The notes below the pieces were generated by a model. It did no database searches and was not told the origin of the DNA. It saw only the letters and a list, made by a program, of their open reading frames with translations. A program made the position numbers and the translations under genes. A DNA stretch of 64,000 nucleotides from Acidaminobacter sp. (GTDB lineage: Bacteria; Bacillota; Clostridia; Peptostreptococcales; Acidaminobacteraceae): positions 1 to 64,000 of the forward strand of contig NZ_JAOTSB010000010.1 in NCBI RefSeq assembly GCF_030247605.1. Reading direction: 5' to 3'. Positions 9,240 through 17,480 of this stretch are shown here, piece after piece; the stretch's first letter is position 1; every line of letters starts with the position of its first letter.

Positions 9240-10439
9240 TCAGTCGAGCAGGACCGGCTCAAAGCTTTCATGCCATGGCAGCCCCTGCTTATTGAGCTCT
9301 TCCATGAACGGATCCGGATCGAACTCTTCGACGTTGTAGACGCCCGGCTTCTTCCAAAGCCCTTTCAGAATCATCATGGCACCGATCATGGCAGGAACGC
9401 CTGTTGTATAGGAAATGGCCTGTGAGCCGACTTCCTTGTAAGCTTCCTGGTGGTCGCACATGTTGTAGACATAGTACGTACGCGGCTGACCATCTTTGAC
9501 GCCTTGAATGACGCAGCCGATGTTCGTCTTGCCCTTCGTTCTTGGTCCAAGGGACGCAGGGTCCGGAAGGAGCGCCTTCAGGAATTGAAGCGGCACAATC
9601 TCTCTGCCTTCATACATCATAGGCTCAATAGACGTCATGCCGACATTTTCAAGAACCTTGAGGTGAGTCAGGTAGTTTTGTGAGAACGTCATCCAGAAAC
9701 GGATCTTCTTGATGCCCTTGATATTGAGTGCAAGGGATTCAAGTTCCTCATGATAAAGGAGATAGATGTCCTTTTCCCCAATGCCGTCAAAGTTGTAAAC
9801 CTTCTTGACGGAGAGCGGCGGCGTCTCGATGAACTCGCCCTTCTCCCAATAACGCCCATTCGCTGTGATTTCGCGGATATTGATCTCCGGATTGAAGTTC
9901 GTGGCAAATGGATAGCCGTGGTCTCCGCCGTTTGCATCCAGAATATCAATAGTATGAATCTCGTCAAAGTAATGCTTCTGAGCGTAAGCGCAGAAGACGC
10001 CGGAAACGCCCGGATCAAAGCCGCTGCCGAGCAGTGCAGTGATTCCAGCCTTTTCAAAACGCTCTCTGTAAGCCCACTGCCATTTATATTCGAATTTCGC
10101 CGTATCGAGCGGCTCATAGTTCGCTGTATCCAGGTAGTCGACGCCCGTAGCGAGACATGCGTCCATGATGGTCAGATCCTGGTACGGCAGTGCAACGTTG
10201 ATAACAATATCCGGACCGAACTGTTTAATAAGCTCAATCACTTCTTCAGTTTTATCCGCGTCAACTTGAGCCGTCTGGATTTTGGTCTTTCCGCCGTCGA
10301 GCTTCTCTTTTAAAGCGTCGCATTTCGACTTCGTTCTGCTTGCTATGCAGATTTCCTCGAATACGTCAGGGTTTTGACAACATTTGTGAACAACGACTTG
10401 GGCGACACCACCAGCTCCGATGATAAGGGCCTTGGCCAT
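9240..10439 (-). CDS. Carboxynorspermidine/carboxyspermidine dehydrogenase
   Basis: Saccharopine-dehydrogenase-like NAD(P) enzyme that condenses aspartate semialdehyde with a diamine. With putrescine the pathway gives spermidine after NspC; with diaminopropane it gives norspermidine. The 399-residue protein starts with the nucleotide-binding loop LIIGAGGVAQVV. It also shows DYLDTANYEP, LLGSGFDPGVSGVFCAYA and YTTGVPAMIGA, typical of this family rather than of lysine-pathway saccharopine dehydrogenase. AAAGGAGG precedes the ATG. The tandem with nspC fixes the pathway, but not which diamine is used. Confidence 0.92.
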   Translation of the reverse strand: MAKALIIGAGGVAQVVVHKCCQNPDVFEEICIASRTKSKCDALKEKLDGGKTKIQTAQVDADKTEEVIELIKQFGPDIVINVALPYQDLTIMDACLATGVDYLDTANYEPLDTAKFEYKWQWAYRERFEKAGITALLGSGFDPGVSGVFCAYAQKHYFDEIHTIDILDANGGDHGYPFATNFNPEINIREITANGRYWEKGEFIETPPLSVKKVYNFDGIGEKDIYLLYHEELESLALNIKGIKKIRFWMTFSQNYLTHLKVLENVGMTSIEPMMYEGREIVPLQFLKALLPDPASLGPRTKGKTNIGCVIQGVKDGQPRTYYVYNMCDHQEAYKEVGSQAISYTTGVPAMIGAMMILKGLWKKPGVYNVEEFDPDPFMEELNKQGLPWHESFEPVLLD

Positions 10440-10842
10440 TTTTCAACCTCCTTTGAATAGTTAATCTTCCGGGACAATTATAGTAAAAACTTCACTATAA
10501 GTCGAGTGTTTTTGCTTTTTATTAAACGACTTGAAGTGAAAAAATTTACACCCGACCGCTGCCTATGCCAGAAATCAGCAATAACAGTGACAAAGACGGA
10601 CGCATAGTTGATTATACCCCGTATAAACCCAATTAAATCGCGAATGCTCAAGTCCCCTCCTGTAAGCGCTCACCGCCAGGGACAGCTCATTGCCCGATAC
10701 AGCCGTATTTGTGGCTTTCTTACAGAAGGTCAGGGATCAGAAATCCCCGAAGATTCTCATCAGCGCATCCATTCAGACCTTCATGCGTTGGTTGTGATAA
10801 GATTAGAGGAAAGATCTCTCGCATTCCCAAAGGAGGCATATC
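10440..10842. other. Gene-free stretch between divergent polyamine and rtcB genes
   Basis: Contains the polyamine promoter at 10477-10505. I saw no convincing promoter for rtcB, no sigma-54 element and no stable hairpin. An 83-codon frame at 10608-10859 has no ribosome binding site and runs into rtcB. Confidence 0.5.
10477..10505 (-). promoter_or_regulatory. Promoter of the polyamine operon
   Basis: Minus strand TCGACT, 17-base spacer, TATAAT, 38 bases upstream of the dehydrogenase start. Confidence 0.65.
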
Positions 10843-12087
10843 ATGTTCACCCTTTTTGACCCCAGCCGCCAAAAACTTCCAATAAAAGTCTGGCTCGAAA
10901 ATGCCGCAGAATTGGAACCCGTCTGTCTGGAACAGGCCAGAAATCTTTCAAACCTGCCCTTTGCCCACGGCTGGATAGCCCTAATGCCTGATACCCACAG
11001 CGGCTATGGCATGCCTATTGGCGGCGTACTGGCAACGCAGGAGGTCATCCTTCCGAATGCGGTCGGCGTCGATATAGGCTGTGGTGTAGTATTTGAACAA
11101 ACCTCCGTCAAAGTTGCCGAGGTTTTTAAGGACACCGCAGGCACTCGTCTTTTGGAAGTCATCGTCAACGAAATCCTGCGGGCGATCCCTACAGGCTTTG
11201 AACATCATAAGCAAAAACAACCTTGTCAGGCTGCGAACCGATTTGAGAAAATCCTCTCAGGTATTAAACTCCAAGTATTTGAGCAGGCTTTAGTTCAGGA
11301 GCTGGAGCGGGCATGTTTTCAGGTCGGGACTTTAGGCGGAGGCAACCACTTTATTGAGCTTCAGGAAGATGATGAGGGCTATCTTTGCCTAATGGTTCAT
11401 TCGGGTTCCAGAAATGTGGGACATACGTTATGTACCCATTTCAACACACTGGCAAAATCCCTGAGCGGCCGCTTGCAGCCGTCGATCCCCTCAAAGTGGG
11501 ATCTGGCCTATCTCCCTGTTGACAGTCCGGAAGGTCAGGCTTACATCCGCTGGATGCAGTTTGCCCTGGACTTCGCCCACGAAAACCGCGAAGTCATGAT
11601 GGAACGGGTCAGAAGCATTGTCAGCCAGGCACTGGCAACCCGAATGGAGGGGAATGCTCCGGAGATTCTGGCACACCATCATTGTCATCATAATTACGCC
11701 AGTTATGAACGCCATGATGATCAAATGCTCTGGGTTCACCGGAAAGGTGCTATTCGAGTTATGAAGGATGAAACAGGCATAATCCCCGGTGCCATGGGCA
11801 GCTTTTCCTATCTGGTGCGCGGAAAAGGAAGCATGGAAAGCTTTAACTCATGTTCTCACGGCGCCGGACGCAAGATGAGCCGTCATGAAGCCAAGAAGCG
11901 ATATTCTCTACAGGAGACGCTGAAAGATTTAGAGCACCAAAAAGTTGTCCTCGGAAAAATCAAAAAAGGGGATCTCAGCGAAGAGTCCAGACTGGCTTAC
12001 AAAGACATAACCGTAGTGATCAGCAACGAACTCGATCTGATCGAACCCGTCAAGAGAATGAAAACCCTGGCCGTAATCAAAGGCTAA
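10843..12087 (+). CDS. rtcB: RtcB-family RNA ligase
   Basis: GTP- and Mn-dependent ligase that joins RNA 2',3'-cyclic phosphate or 3'-phosphate ends to 5'-OH ends, for RNA repair. The 414-residue protein has all metal and guanylate motifs: MPDTHSGYGMPIGG, VGVDIGCGV with the metal-binding Asp and Cys, GTLGGGNHFIE, MVHSGSRNVG, HHHCHHNY, and SCSHGAGRKMSR with the guanylated His. AAAGGAGG lies 9 bases before the ATG. The gene is a single unit; no archease or RtcR gene is next to it. Confidence 0.96.
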   Translation: MFTLFDPSRQKLPIKVWLENAAELEPVCLEQARNLSNLPFAHGWIALMPDTHSGYGMPIGGVLATQEVILPNAVGVDIGCGVVFEQTSVKVAEVFKDTAGTRLLEVIVNEILRAIPTGFEHHKQKQPCQAANRFEKILSGIKLQVFEQALVQELERACFQVGTLGGGNHFIELQEDDEGYLCLMVHSGSRNVGHTLCTHFNTLAKSLSGRLQPSIPSKWDLAYLPVDSPEGQAYIRWMQFALDFAHENREVMMERVRSIVSQALATRMEGNAPEILAHHHCHHNYASYERHDDQMLWVHRKGAIRVMKDETGIIPGAMGSFSYLVRGKGSMESFNSCSHGAGRKMSRHEAKKRYSLQETLKDLEHQKVVLGKIKKGDLSEESRLAYKDITVVISNELDLIEPVKRMKTLAVIKG

Positions 12088-12105
12088 TCTTTTTCAAAAA
12101 ACACT

Positions 12106-12141
12106 AAACGCCTTTGTCATGTTAAGTGACAAAGGCGTTTA
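12106..12141. terminator. Bidirectional terminator between rtcB and the CxxC genes
   Basis: A 14-bp perfect stem AAACGCCTTTGTCA / TGACAAAGGCGTTT. The minus-strand side carries a T-run, so it best serves the small gene at 12167-12325; it also follows rtcB by 18 bases. Confidence 0.75.
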
Positions 12142-12166
12142 ACTTCTGGGGCCGGATTGGCTCATT

Positions 12167-12325
12167 TTAGTTTTCCATCTCCTTATAACCGTAGAGACCA
12201 GCATAATCGTTGTCGATGTCGTGATCGCATGAGTCACAAACACCAAAACGGTTGACTTTCTTTTCATCTCCACAGCGCTTGCAAGTTTCTACTTTCCATT
12301 GATCTTTGCTGATGTACTTCTCCAT
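12167..12325 (-). CDS. 52-residue CxxC zinc-ribbon-like protein, copy 1
   Basis: A small soluble protein with the pattern C-x2-C-x11-C-x2-C (CKRCGDEK, then GVCDSCDH), suited to binding one Zn or Fe ion, then an acidic, tyrosine-rich tail (DIDNDYAGLYGYKEMEN). I do not recognise a named family. The ATG at 12325 has GGGAGG 7 bases upstream; an upstream in-frame extension to 12457 covers the promoter and is not coding. It differs from copy 2 at only three positions. It has its own promoter (12378-12406) and terminator. Role unknown; a redox or metal-responsive regulator or carrier is possible. Confidence 0.8.
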   Translation of the reverse strand: MEKYISKDQWKVETCKRCGDEKKVNRFGVCDSCDHDIDNDYAGLYGYKEMEN

Positions 12326-12377
12326 ATTGTTTTCCTCCCTTATTGAATAATTGTATACAATTATTCTCTTTGTGATT

Positions 12378-12406
12378 ATTATATGTGGTAATCTTTCATT
12401 TTTCAA
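12378..12406 (-). promoter_or_regulatory. Promoter P1 of CxxC copy 1
   Basis: Minus strand TTGAAA, 17-base spacer starting AATGAAAGAT, TATAAT. An upstream A-rich block with TTGCAAAAAAACAT-type boxes is shared with P2 and P3. Confidence 0.75.
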
Positions 12407-12522
12407 CCCCTTTTTTAGGCAAAAGCTCAATTTTTCTATGTTTTTTTGCAAATACATAACGTTAAACTTGCATTTTTTATCCTAAAAAGAATCTTGTTTT
12501 GCAGGAGATACATTTTATAAAA

Positions 12523-12565
12523 TAAAAAAATGCGCCCCGGTCGACTTTTATTTCGACGAGGGCGC
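12523..12565 (-). terminator. Terminator after CxxC copy 2
   Basis: Stem GCGCCC..GTCGA / TCGAC..GGGCGC around 12532-12565. On the minus strand it is followed by ATTTTTTTATT. Confidence 0.85.
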
Positions 12566-12593
12566 TCAGTTTCTGGGCTCAGGCTGAATCATC

Positions 12594-12752
12594 TTAGTTT
12601 TCCATCTCCTTGTAACCGTAGAGACCAGCATAATCATTATCGATTTCGTGCTCACATGAATCACAAACTCCAAAACGATTGACTTTCTTCTCATCTCCGC
12701 AGCGCTTGCAGGTTTCTACTGTCCATTGATCTTTGCTTATATACTTCTCCAT
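12594..12752 (-). CDS. 52-residue CxxC zinc-ribbon-like protein, copy 2
   Basis: Read directly from the sequence: MEKYISKDQWTVETCKRC, then the same two CxxC knuckles and the same YAGLYGYKEMEN end as copy 1. AGGAGG lies 7 bases before the ATG. It starts 33 bases after the stop of copy 3 with no terminator between them, so copies 3 and 2 form a two-gene operon from promoter P2. Function unknown. Confidence 0.8.
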   Translation of the reverse strand: MEKYISKDQWTVETCKRCGDEKKVNRFGVCDSCEHEIDNDYAGLYGYKEMEN

Positions 12753-12785
12753 AATATTTTCCTCCTAATTATTAATTATGATCTC

Positions 12786-12944
12786 TTAGTTTTCCATCTC
12801 TTTGTAGCCGTAGATCCCTGCATAATCGTTATCTATTTCATGATCGCACGTTTCGCATACACCGAAGCGGTTTACTTTCTTTTCATCTCCACAGCGTTTG
12901 CATACTTCCACATTCCATTGATCTTTGCTTAAGTATTTGTCCAT
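12786..12944 (-). CDS. 52-residue CxxC zinc-ribbon-like protein, copy 3
   Basis: The most divergent paralogue (MDKYLSKDQWNVEVCKRC, GVCETCDHEIDNDYAGIYGY), with all four cysteines kept. Codon-level divergence from copies 1 and 2 with conserved protein sequence argues that the genes are under selection. GGAGG lies upstream of the ATG. First gene of the P2 transcript. Confidence 0.8.
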   Translation of the reverse strand: MDKYLSKDQWNVEVCKRCGDEKKVNRFGVCETCDHEIDNDYAGIYGYKEMEN

Positions 12945-12990
12945 AATATCCTCCTTAAGTTTTTTATGTATCGCTTAACCTCTTGTGATT

Positions 12991-13019
12991 ATTATAAGAG
13001 ATGATCTTTCATTTTGCAA
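12991..13019 (-). promoter_or_regulatory. Promoter P2 of CxxC copies 3 and 2
   Basis: Minus strand TTGCAA, 17-base spacer starting AATGAAAGAT, TATAAT. Near-identical to P1 and P3, including part of the upstream A-rich block. Confidence 0.75.
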
Positions 13020-13415
13020 TACCTTTTTTCATATCTTTTTATATTTTTTATCTTTTTCTGCAAGTTTTCATTTTGTAACTTTCATTTTATAAAAATAAAT
13101 GAAATATATTTTTCTATTATCTAAACAAAGATTGCCGACAAGTCATTCTTGATTAAGTTTTATTATTCACAATTATGACTGTTTATACTCACCCTGTTTT
13201 CCTGCGTCTCTTAAACCCTTGCATTCACCGGCTTACAAGCCATTCGTCCCTTTATGGCGAACCGCTTCTTTTCGAAATCAAATCAATTCAGACTTGAATC
13301 CATTTCCGGATATGAATCCCAACCTGCATATTCCTGCAAACCAAGCTATTTTTTAGCTGACCGTCCTGCAGCCGCTTTATAAATCTCATTAATAAATTCC
13401 GAGCTATTAATGAAT

Positions 13416-13444
13416 ATTATAGTCACCCAACTTTCATTTTACAA
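13416..13444 (-). promoter_or_regulatory. Promoter P3, no identified gene
   Basis: Minus strand TTGTAA, 17-base spacer starting AATGAAAG, TATAAT. The upstream block (ACTTGTAAAAAAACAT, GAAAAAAGGGG) matches that of P1. It points into about 300 bases without a recognisable gene. Confidence 0.65.
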
Positions 13445-13567
13445 CCCCTTTTTTCTCTATTTTAGCCATTTTGTAATGTTTTTTTACAAGTACAAAACCG
13501 AAATCCTGCATTTTCATTTCATTTTTGCAAGTTCGCAACCCACGACATATATTTTATAAAATAAAAC

Positions 13568-13591
13568 GCCGCCTTCGAAACCGAAGGCGGC
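13568..13591 (-). terminator. Terminator of the methyltransferase gene
   Basis: Perfect 10-bp stem GCCGCCTTCG / CGAAGGCGGC with a 4-base loop. On the minus strand it is followed by GTTTTATTTTAT. Confidence 0.85.
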
Positions 13592-13640
13592 AACTGCATA
13601 ACTTGTATAGTTATTTAATTCTATCACTTTCAGCCCAATT

Positions 13641-14360
13641 TCATCGAGTTGCAACAGCGACTATGGCAGGACTCTCTAAGGTGTACTCCGATCCGTCAAA
13701 ACTGCCAAAGAGTTTGATACTCCTGAATCCAGCCGCTTCGAGGGCGCGAACAAGATCCTTTGAGACAATCGGCAGCAGAATCGTCGAGGCTTCAAGTTTT
13801 CCTTCACCTTCAATTTCCAGCCGCCCGTTAAAGACAATACGCGAGTCTTTAATTTCATAAGACCTGTGGAATCGCATGCGGCCTTCCTGGCGGTCAATCA
13901 ACGGCAGCGAGAGTTCATTGCGATCGAGTACGCGATCATAATTGACCGTTTGAATGACAATAGAGCCCCCGTCATTCAATTTTTCGTAGCAATCCTTCAT
14001 CAGTTGACCGACCTCGTCCAACGTATCCAGATGAACTATTGTGTTTCCTATAGAATAAATCAAGTCAAAAGCACCGACATTCAGACCCGACAAGCGTCGC
14101 ATATCATAAACCAACGCTCTGGGAGGCTTATCATCATTTTCCGTTTTCGAGACCAGCTGCTCGACCATAGGCGAGTCGGTGTCAAACGCACAGACATCAT
14201 ATCCAAGTCTTGAGAGGGGAATCGCATAAGTACCCGTTGCACAGCCCACATCCAGCACCCGGCCACGCTCAGGCAGCATGCTTTTTAGGTAAGTTAAATG
14301 CTTCTCATTGGTAGGGAAGATCACATCATAATATCGTCCAAGCATCTCATAAAAGTCCAC
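13641..14360 (-). CDS. Class I SAM-dependent methyltransferase
   Basis: A 239-residue protein with motif I VLDVGCATGTYAIPLS, the acidic post-I residue in VCAFDTD, the YDMRRL segment, and FDLIYSIGNTIVHL as motif IV. The C-terminal half is a beta-rich lid typical of Methyltransf_25-like enzymes. Substrate unknown. The start is GTG with GAGGTG 5 bases upstream. Single gene with its own terminator. Confidence 0.8.
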   Translation of the reverse strand: MDFYEMLGRYYDVIFPTNEKHLTYLKSMLPERGRVLDVGCATGTYAIPLSRLGYDVCAFDTDSPMVEQLVSKTENDDKPPRALVYDMRRLSGLNVGAFDLIYSIGNTIVHLDTLDEVGQLMKDCYEKLNDGGSIVIQTVNYDRVLDRNELSLPLIDRQEGRMRFHRSYEIKDSRIVFNGRLEIEGEGKLEASTILLPIVSKDLVRALEAAGFRSIKLFGSFDGSEYTLESPAIVAVATR

Positions 14361-14460
14361 AGGATCACCTCATCCAATTCTTCATCAGGGCGTCAGCCCA
14401 GTCGTCGTTCATTACTGCCGTGATTTCAGTCGCGTGTCGTTGACCTTCTTATTATACCCT

Positions 14461-16098
14461 TCATCGGCTTTTAATAATCTCCCATACCTCTTCACTTGCA
14501 AAATCCACAGACCAAAAACCCAGCCCCGGAAGATTGTATTGTTCCATTAAATCAAGCCTCATCCTCAAAGAGGTTTCATCTTCCAGCCAAACTTTAAATT
14601 TTGATGAGCCATCGAGATATTCCACTACGTTCTGACCCGTCTTCGGATCATACACCGGCGTTAAATTTTTATCCTTCAGCCAGTCCTCCGACCTCAGGTA
14701 ACTCAAGGTTGAAGAGCTCACCTTCTTCGAAGTGCCCGCCTCTTCCCAAACACGGGTGTACAGCGGCATGCCCAGGATCAGCTTCTCCCGCGGGATCAGC
14801 GCCAGACTTTTTTCAATGCCCGTCACGACCCAGTCGCGGGAAGCCACAGAACCCGCCTTTGAGCTGGACGCCCAGTGTTCGTCGTAAGCCATCAAGAACA
14901 TATAATCGACCACGCCGGACAGCGCCTCGCGGTCGTAGACCTTGGACCATTGGTCGCTCCCTTCCGGTACAGTGACGTCAACGGAAACCCACTTCCCTAC
15001 CCGCTTGAGTGCATCAGACAGTTTTTCCACATAGGCCGTGAAATGGTCCTGATCCTTCAGATACATATTTTCAAAGTCAATGTTGATCCCATCCAGCCCG
15101 AATGCCACCGAATAGGCTACCACATGCGCAATGGTCCGATCCGTCAAAGCTTCACTCCGCATCATTTCAGACGTCCACGCCGGACTGAAATGATTGGCAT
15201 ACAGTCCCCAGACCTGCCAGCCCGCCTCTTGGGCACTGAGAACATAAGCCATATCTGACAGATTCAGCACAATGCCGTCGACATTCAGGTCGAACCAGGT
15301 CGGCATGATCACATTGCCGACACCGGAACCATCGGCCGCATTGAAGTTGAAATTGTGGTCATAGCGGTGTACCTGGTCCCAGGCCGCAACGATTCTTTCA
15401 GGCATCGTTCGGTCACCTGGCGGCACCACCTGTGGCAGAACATTCGCCTCCATAACGCTCGCTGCCATAGCGGCATCGACAAGCCCAATTCGTCCGTCCG
15501 GATGAAACACACTTAAACGCCCGTCATCAGACTTCACAGCGGTCAGGTACTTGTCCGACGTAAGTTCAAAGGTTTTCACGCCATCCAGAGTCGCAAAGGT
15601 TTTCTTCGCCATCTTCACATTTACCACTTCAGCGCGATGAGTCACAATGTTGATAATCCCCGTTTCGAGATTGCGGGTCCAGTACATCCGGAACAGCCGC
15701 GACAACGCTTCGAGCTCGACGTAGTTCTGATCTTCCACCGCATAGATTGGAAGACTCAGTGTCTCCAGGGATTTGCCCAGAAAAATGTCCGTCGCCGGAT
15801 CCCCCGACTTGAACCCGAGCGCGTCAAATTTCATGTAAAGGCGTTCGCCGGAGGGGCTGACATAAGCACCCTCATCCAGCCAGCCCTGCACGATTCTAAT
15901 ATCCAGGAACAGCCGTCCCTCATGCTCCAAGTAGGTCATGCCGCTCGGAATGACTTGATCGTCCACCGTCACAAGGGAACGATAGAACGTCTCCGCATAG
16001 CGTCCGGAAAGCTCATTGTATTTGAAATACCAGTAACCCGCTGCCGAGGATGACACCAAGAGCAGCAAGATCATAATCACCATCACCCAACGTTTCAT
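14461..16098 (-). CDS. Glycoside hydrolase family 18 protein, membrane-anchored
   Basis: A 545-residue exported protein. Residues 1-24 form a signal anchor (MKRWVMVIMILLLL). A region at about 40-150 resembles the copper-amine-oxidase-like wall domain often paired with GH18 in Firmicutes. The GH18 barrel spans about 230-540, with the catalytic signature FGLDGINIDFEN and the MAYDEHWA segment. The family includes spore-cortex and peptidoglycan glucosaminidases (YaaH/SleL type), so wall hydrolysis is inferred. ATG at 16098 follows GGAGG by 8 bases; a longer TTG/GTG frame is rejected. It lies 18 bases downstream of the transporter pair. Confidence 0.87.
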   Translation of the reverse strand: MKRWVMVIMILLLLVSSSAAGYWYFKYNELSGRYAETFYRSLVTVDDQVIPSGMTYLEHEGRLFLDIRIVQGWLDEGAYVSPSGERLYMKFDALGFKSGDPATDIFLGKSLETLSLPIYAVEDQNYVELEALSRLFRMYWTRNLETGIINIVTHRAEVVNVKMAKKTFATLDGVKTFELTSDKYLTAVKSDDGRLSVFHPDGRIGLVDAAMAASVMEANVLPQVVPPGDRTMPERIVAAWDQVHRYDHNFNFNAADGSGVGNVIMPTWFDLNVDGIVLNLSDMAYVLSAQEAGWQVWGLYANHFSPAWTSEMMRSEALTDRTIAHVVAYSVAFGLDGINIDFENMYLKDQDHFTAYVEKLSDALKRVGKWVSVDVTVPEGSDQWSKVYDREALSGVVDYMFLMAYDEHWASSSKAGSVASRDWVVTGIEKSLALIPREKLILGMPLYTRVWEEAGTSKKVSSSTLSYLRSEDWLKDKNLTPVYDPKTGQNVVEYLDGSSKFKVWLEDETSLRMRLDLMEQYNLPGLGFWSVDFASEEVWEIIKSR

Positions 16099-16116
16099 AC
16101 ACCACGCCTCCAACAC

Positions 16117-16656
16117 TTAGCCCATCAGTCCGTAAAACACGGCCCCGAGCAGCCCTGAAATGCCCATCACCCACGTGACTTTGACCTTCAAACGAGTCAA
16201 CAGCAGAAAAGCTATTACGCCGATGGTCACAGAACGCCAATCCCAGTCCACCGTCATTCCCGTTGAAACCGCCGCGCTGAGAATCAGCGCGATCACAATG
16301 GGCCGAAGGGCGCCGAAAACACTTCGAATCAGGCGGTGCTCTCTGTAGGGATAGAGCCGCCCTGCCAGCAGAACCGACAAGGTGATGCAGGCTACGACCA
16401 CCGAAATGGTTGCGGCCACGGATCCAGGCAGGCCGCCCATTTTATAGCCGACATAAGTCGAGGTATTGATGGCGACCGGCCCCGGTGTGACCTGTGAGAT
16501 GGATAAAATATTAAGAAATTCACGATCTGTCAGCCAGTGGTGGATTCCGACTACCTCATGCCGGATCACAGGCAGGATGGCGTATCCACCGCCAAAGCTG
16601 AAGGCGCCAATTTTTAAAAAAGTCAGCGTCATTTGCAAAATCAGAGGCAGGTTCAT
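16117..16656 (-). CDS. Chromate-transporter family protein, second subunit
   Basis: A 179-residue membrane protein of the short CHR family, in which two half-size proteins form the transporter. Family segments are GAFSFGGGYAILPVI and TPGPVAINTSTYVGYK. The start overlaps the stop of the first subunit by 4 bases. Substrate in anaerobes is unknown; chromate or sulfate is inferred from family name only. Confidence 0.88.
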   Translation of the reverse strand: MNLPLILQMTLTFLKIGAFSFGGGYAILPVIRHEVVGIHHWLTDREFLNILSISQVTPGPVAINTSTYVGYKMGGLPGSVAATISVVVACITLSVLLAGRLYPYREHRLIRSVFGALRPIVIALILSAAVSTGMTVDWDWRSVTIGVIAFLLLTRLKVKVTWVMGISGLLGAVFYGLMG

Positions 16657-17264
16657 TTGCTGTCCCCCCTGTCTTCAACACCCAGGACACCGCCATGGCT
16701 TTCGGCAGTGCTTACAACAGCAGGCGCGCTGTCAAAAGGCTGAAATATGCGGTTGAAAAACAGTCCCACAGCTATCCCGCCGGCGATGACGAGAATTGGA
16801 TGAACGCCGACAACAATCAGCAAAACGGCAGCAAGACCGAATATAACCTTGTTCTGCTTTGTCCACCATACCTTTTTTCCAAGCCGGTAGGCCGAGATCA
16901 GGATCATAACCGCTATGGCAGGCATCAGCCCGCTGAAGATCGGTTCGATCTTGTCAGCGATGTTCGCTTTAATCAACAAGTGCGCTATGATCACAATGAT
17001 CAGAAAAGACGGCAGAATAACGCCCAGGGAGGCCATGAGCGCGCCACGCAGATTTCTGAGTCTGTATCCAATAAAAGCAGCCATATTGACGGCGATTGGA
17101 CCCGGAAGGCTCTGAGCGACACTGATGATATCCAGAATCTCTTCATCTGTCATCCATGCCTTTTTCCGGACGATTTCCTCCTCGATCAGGGGGATCATGG
17201 CATAACCGCCGCCAAAGGTGAATAATCCAATTTTAAAAAATGTCGTCAGCAGCGATTTATACAT
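16653..17264 (-). CDS. Chromate-transporter family protein, first subunit
   Basis: A 203-residue half-size CHR protein. GLFTFGGGYAMIPLIEEEIV and LPGPIAVNMAAFIGYR match the same family positions as the partner gene. About five membrane helices are followed by a 25-residue hydrophilic tail absent from subunit two. CGGAGGG lies upstream of the ATG. First gene of a three-gene unit with the GH18 protein. Confidence 0.88.
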   Translation of the reverse strand: MYKSLLTTFFKIGLFTFGGGYAMIPLIEEEIVRKKAWMTDEEILDIISVAQSLPGPIAVNMAAFIGYRLRNLRGALMASLGVILPSFLIIVIIAHLLIKANIADKIEPIFSGLMPAIAVMILISAYRLGKKVWWTKQNKVIFGLAAVLLIVVGVHPILVIAGGIAVGLFFNRIFQPFDSAPAVVSTAESHGGVLGVEDRGDSK

Positions 17265-17359
17265 TTTGACCCTCCGAAAGACACGCTATGAACAATCTTA
17301 AATCTTATTGTATCATATCCAACCATCGGCGTGGGCTGGAAGTTGAAACCCAGCGAAGT

Positions 17360-17379
17360 GGAAATTGGTGTCAGGCACC
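17360..17379 (+). repeat. Dispersed GGTGTCAGGCACC repeat unit
   Basis: Bases 17360-17374 match 31726-31740 exactly (GGAAATTGGTGTCAG). The core GGTGTCAGGCACC at 17367-17379 is a near-palindrome related to the units at 28747-28843. Confidence 0.7.
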
Positions 17380-17419
17380 TTCTTCCATCTATTTTCACCA
17401 GCTATTTCCACAATAAACC

Positions 17420-17453
17420 AAAAACGGATGCCCCGTTAACCAGAGCATCCGTC
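17420..17453 (-). terminator. Terminator of the M29 aminopeptidase gene
   Basis: Stem ACGGATGC / GCATCCGT (17424-17431, 17445-17452), then TTTTT on the minus strand. Confidence 0.85.
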
Positions 17454-17480
17454 ATATGATTCGTTACCGCGTGACAAAAT

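Larger units (their letters stand above)
12945..13640. other. Gene-free stretch with two promoters and unexplained sequence
   Basis: Holds P2 (12991-13019), P3 (13416-13444) and the methyltransferase terminator (13568-13591). Between about 13100 and 13415, downstream of P3 on the minus strand, I find no frame with a ribosome binding site and no riboswitch I can name. This could be a small RNA, a long leader or remains of a lost fourth copy. Confidence 0.5.

Noticed and set aside
10608-10859. 83-codon plus-strand frame before rtcB
   Set aside because: No ribosome binding site; overlaps the rtcB start and has no domain features.
12325-12457. N-terminal extension of CxxC copy 1
   Set aside because: The extension covers promoter P1 and is absent from the two paralogues; a good ribosome binding site supports the 52-residue form.
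13100-13410. Riboswitch, for example a cyclic-di-GMP type
   Set aside because: Some fragments (GGGACGAATGG, GAGACGCAGG) looked suggestive, but the conserved order of a known class could not be matched.
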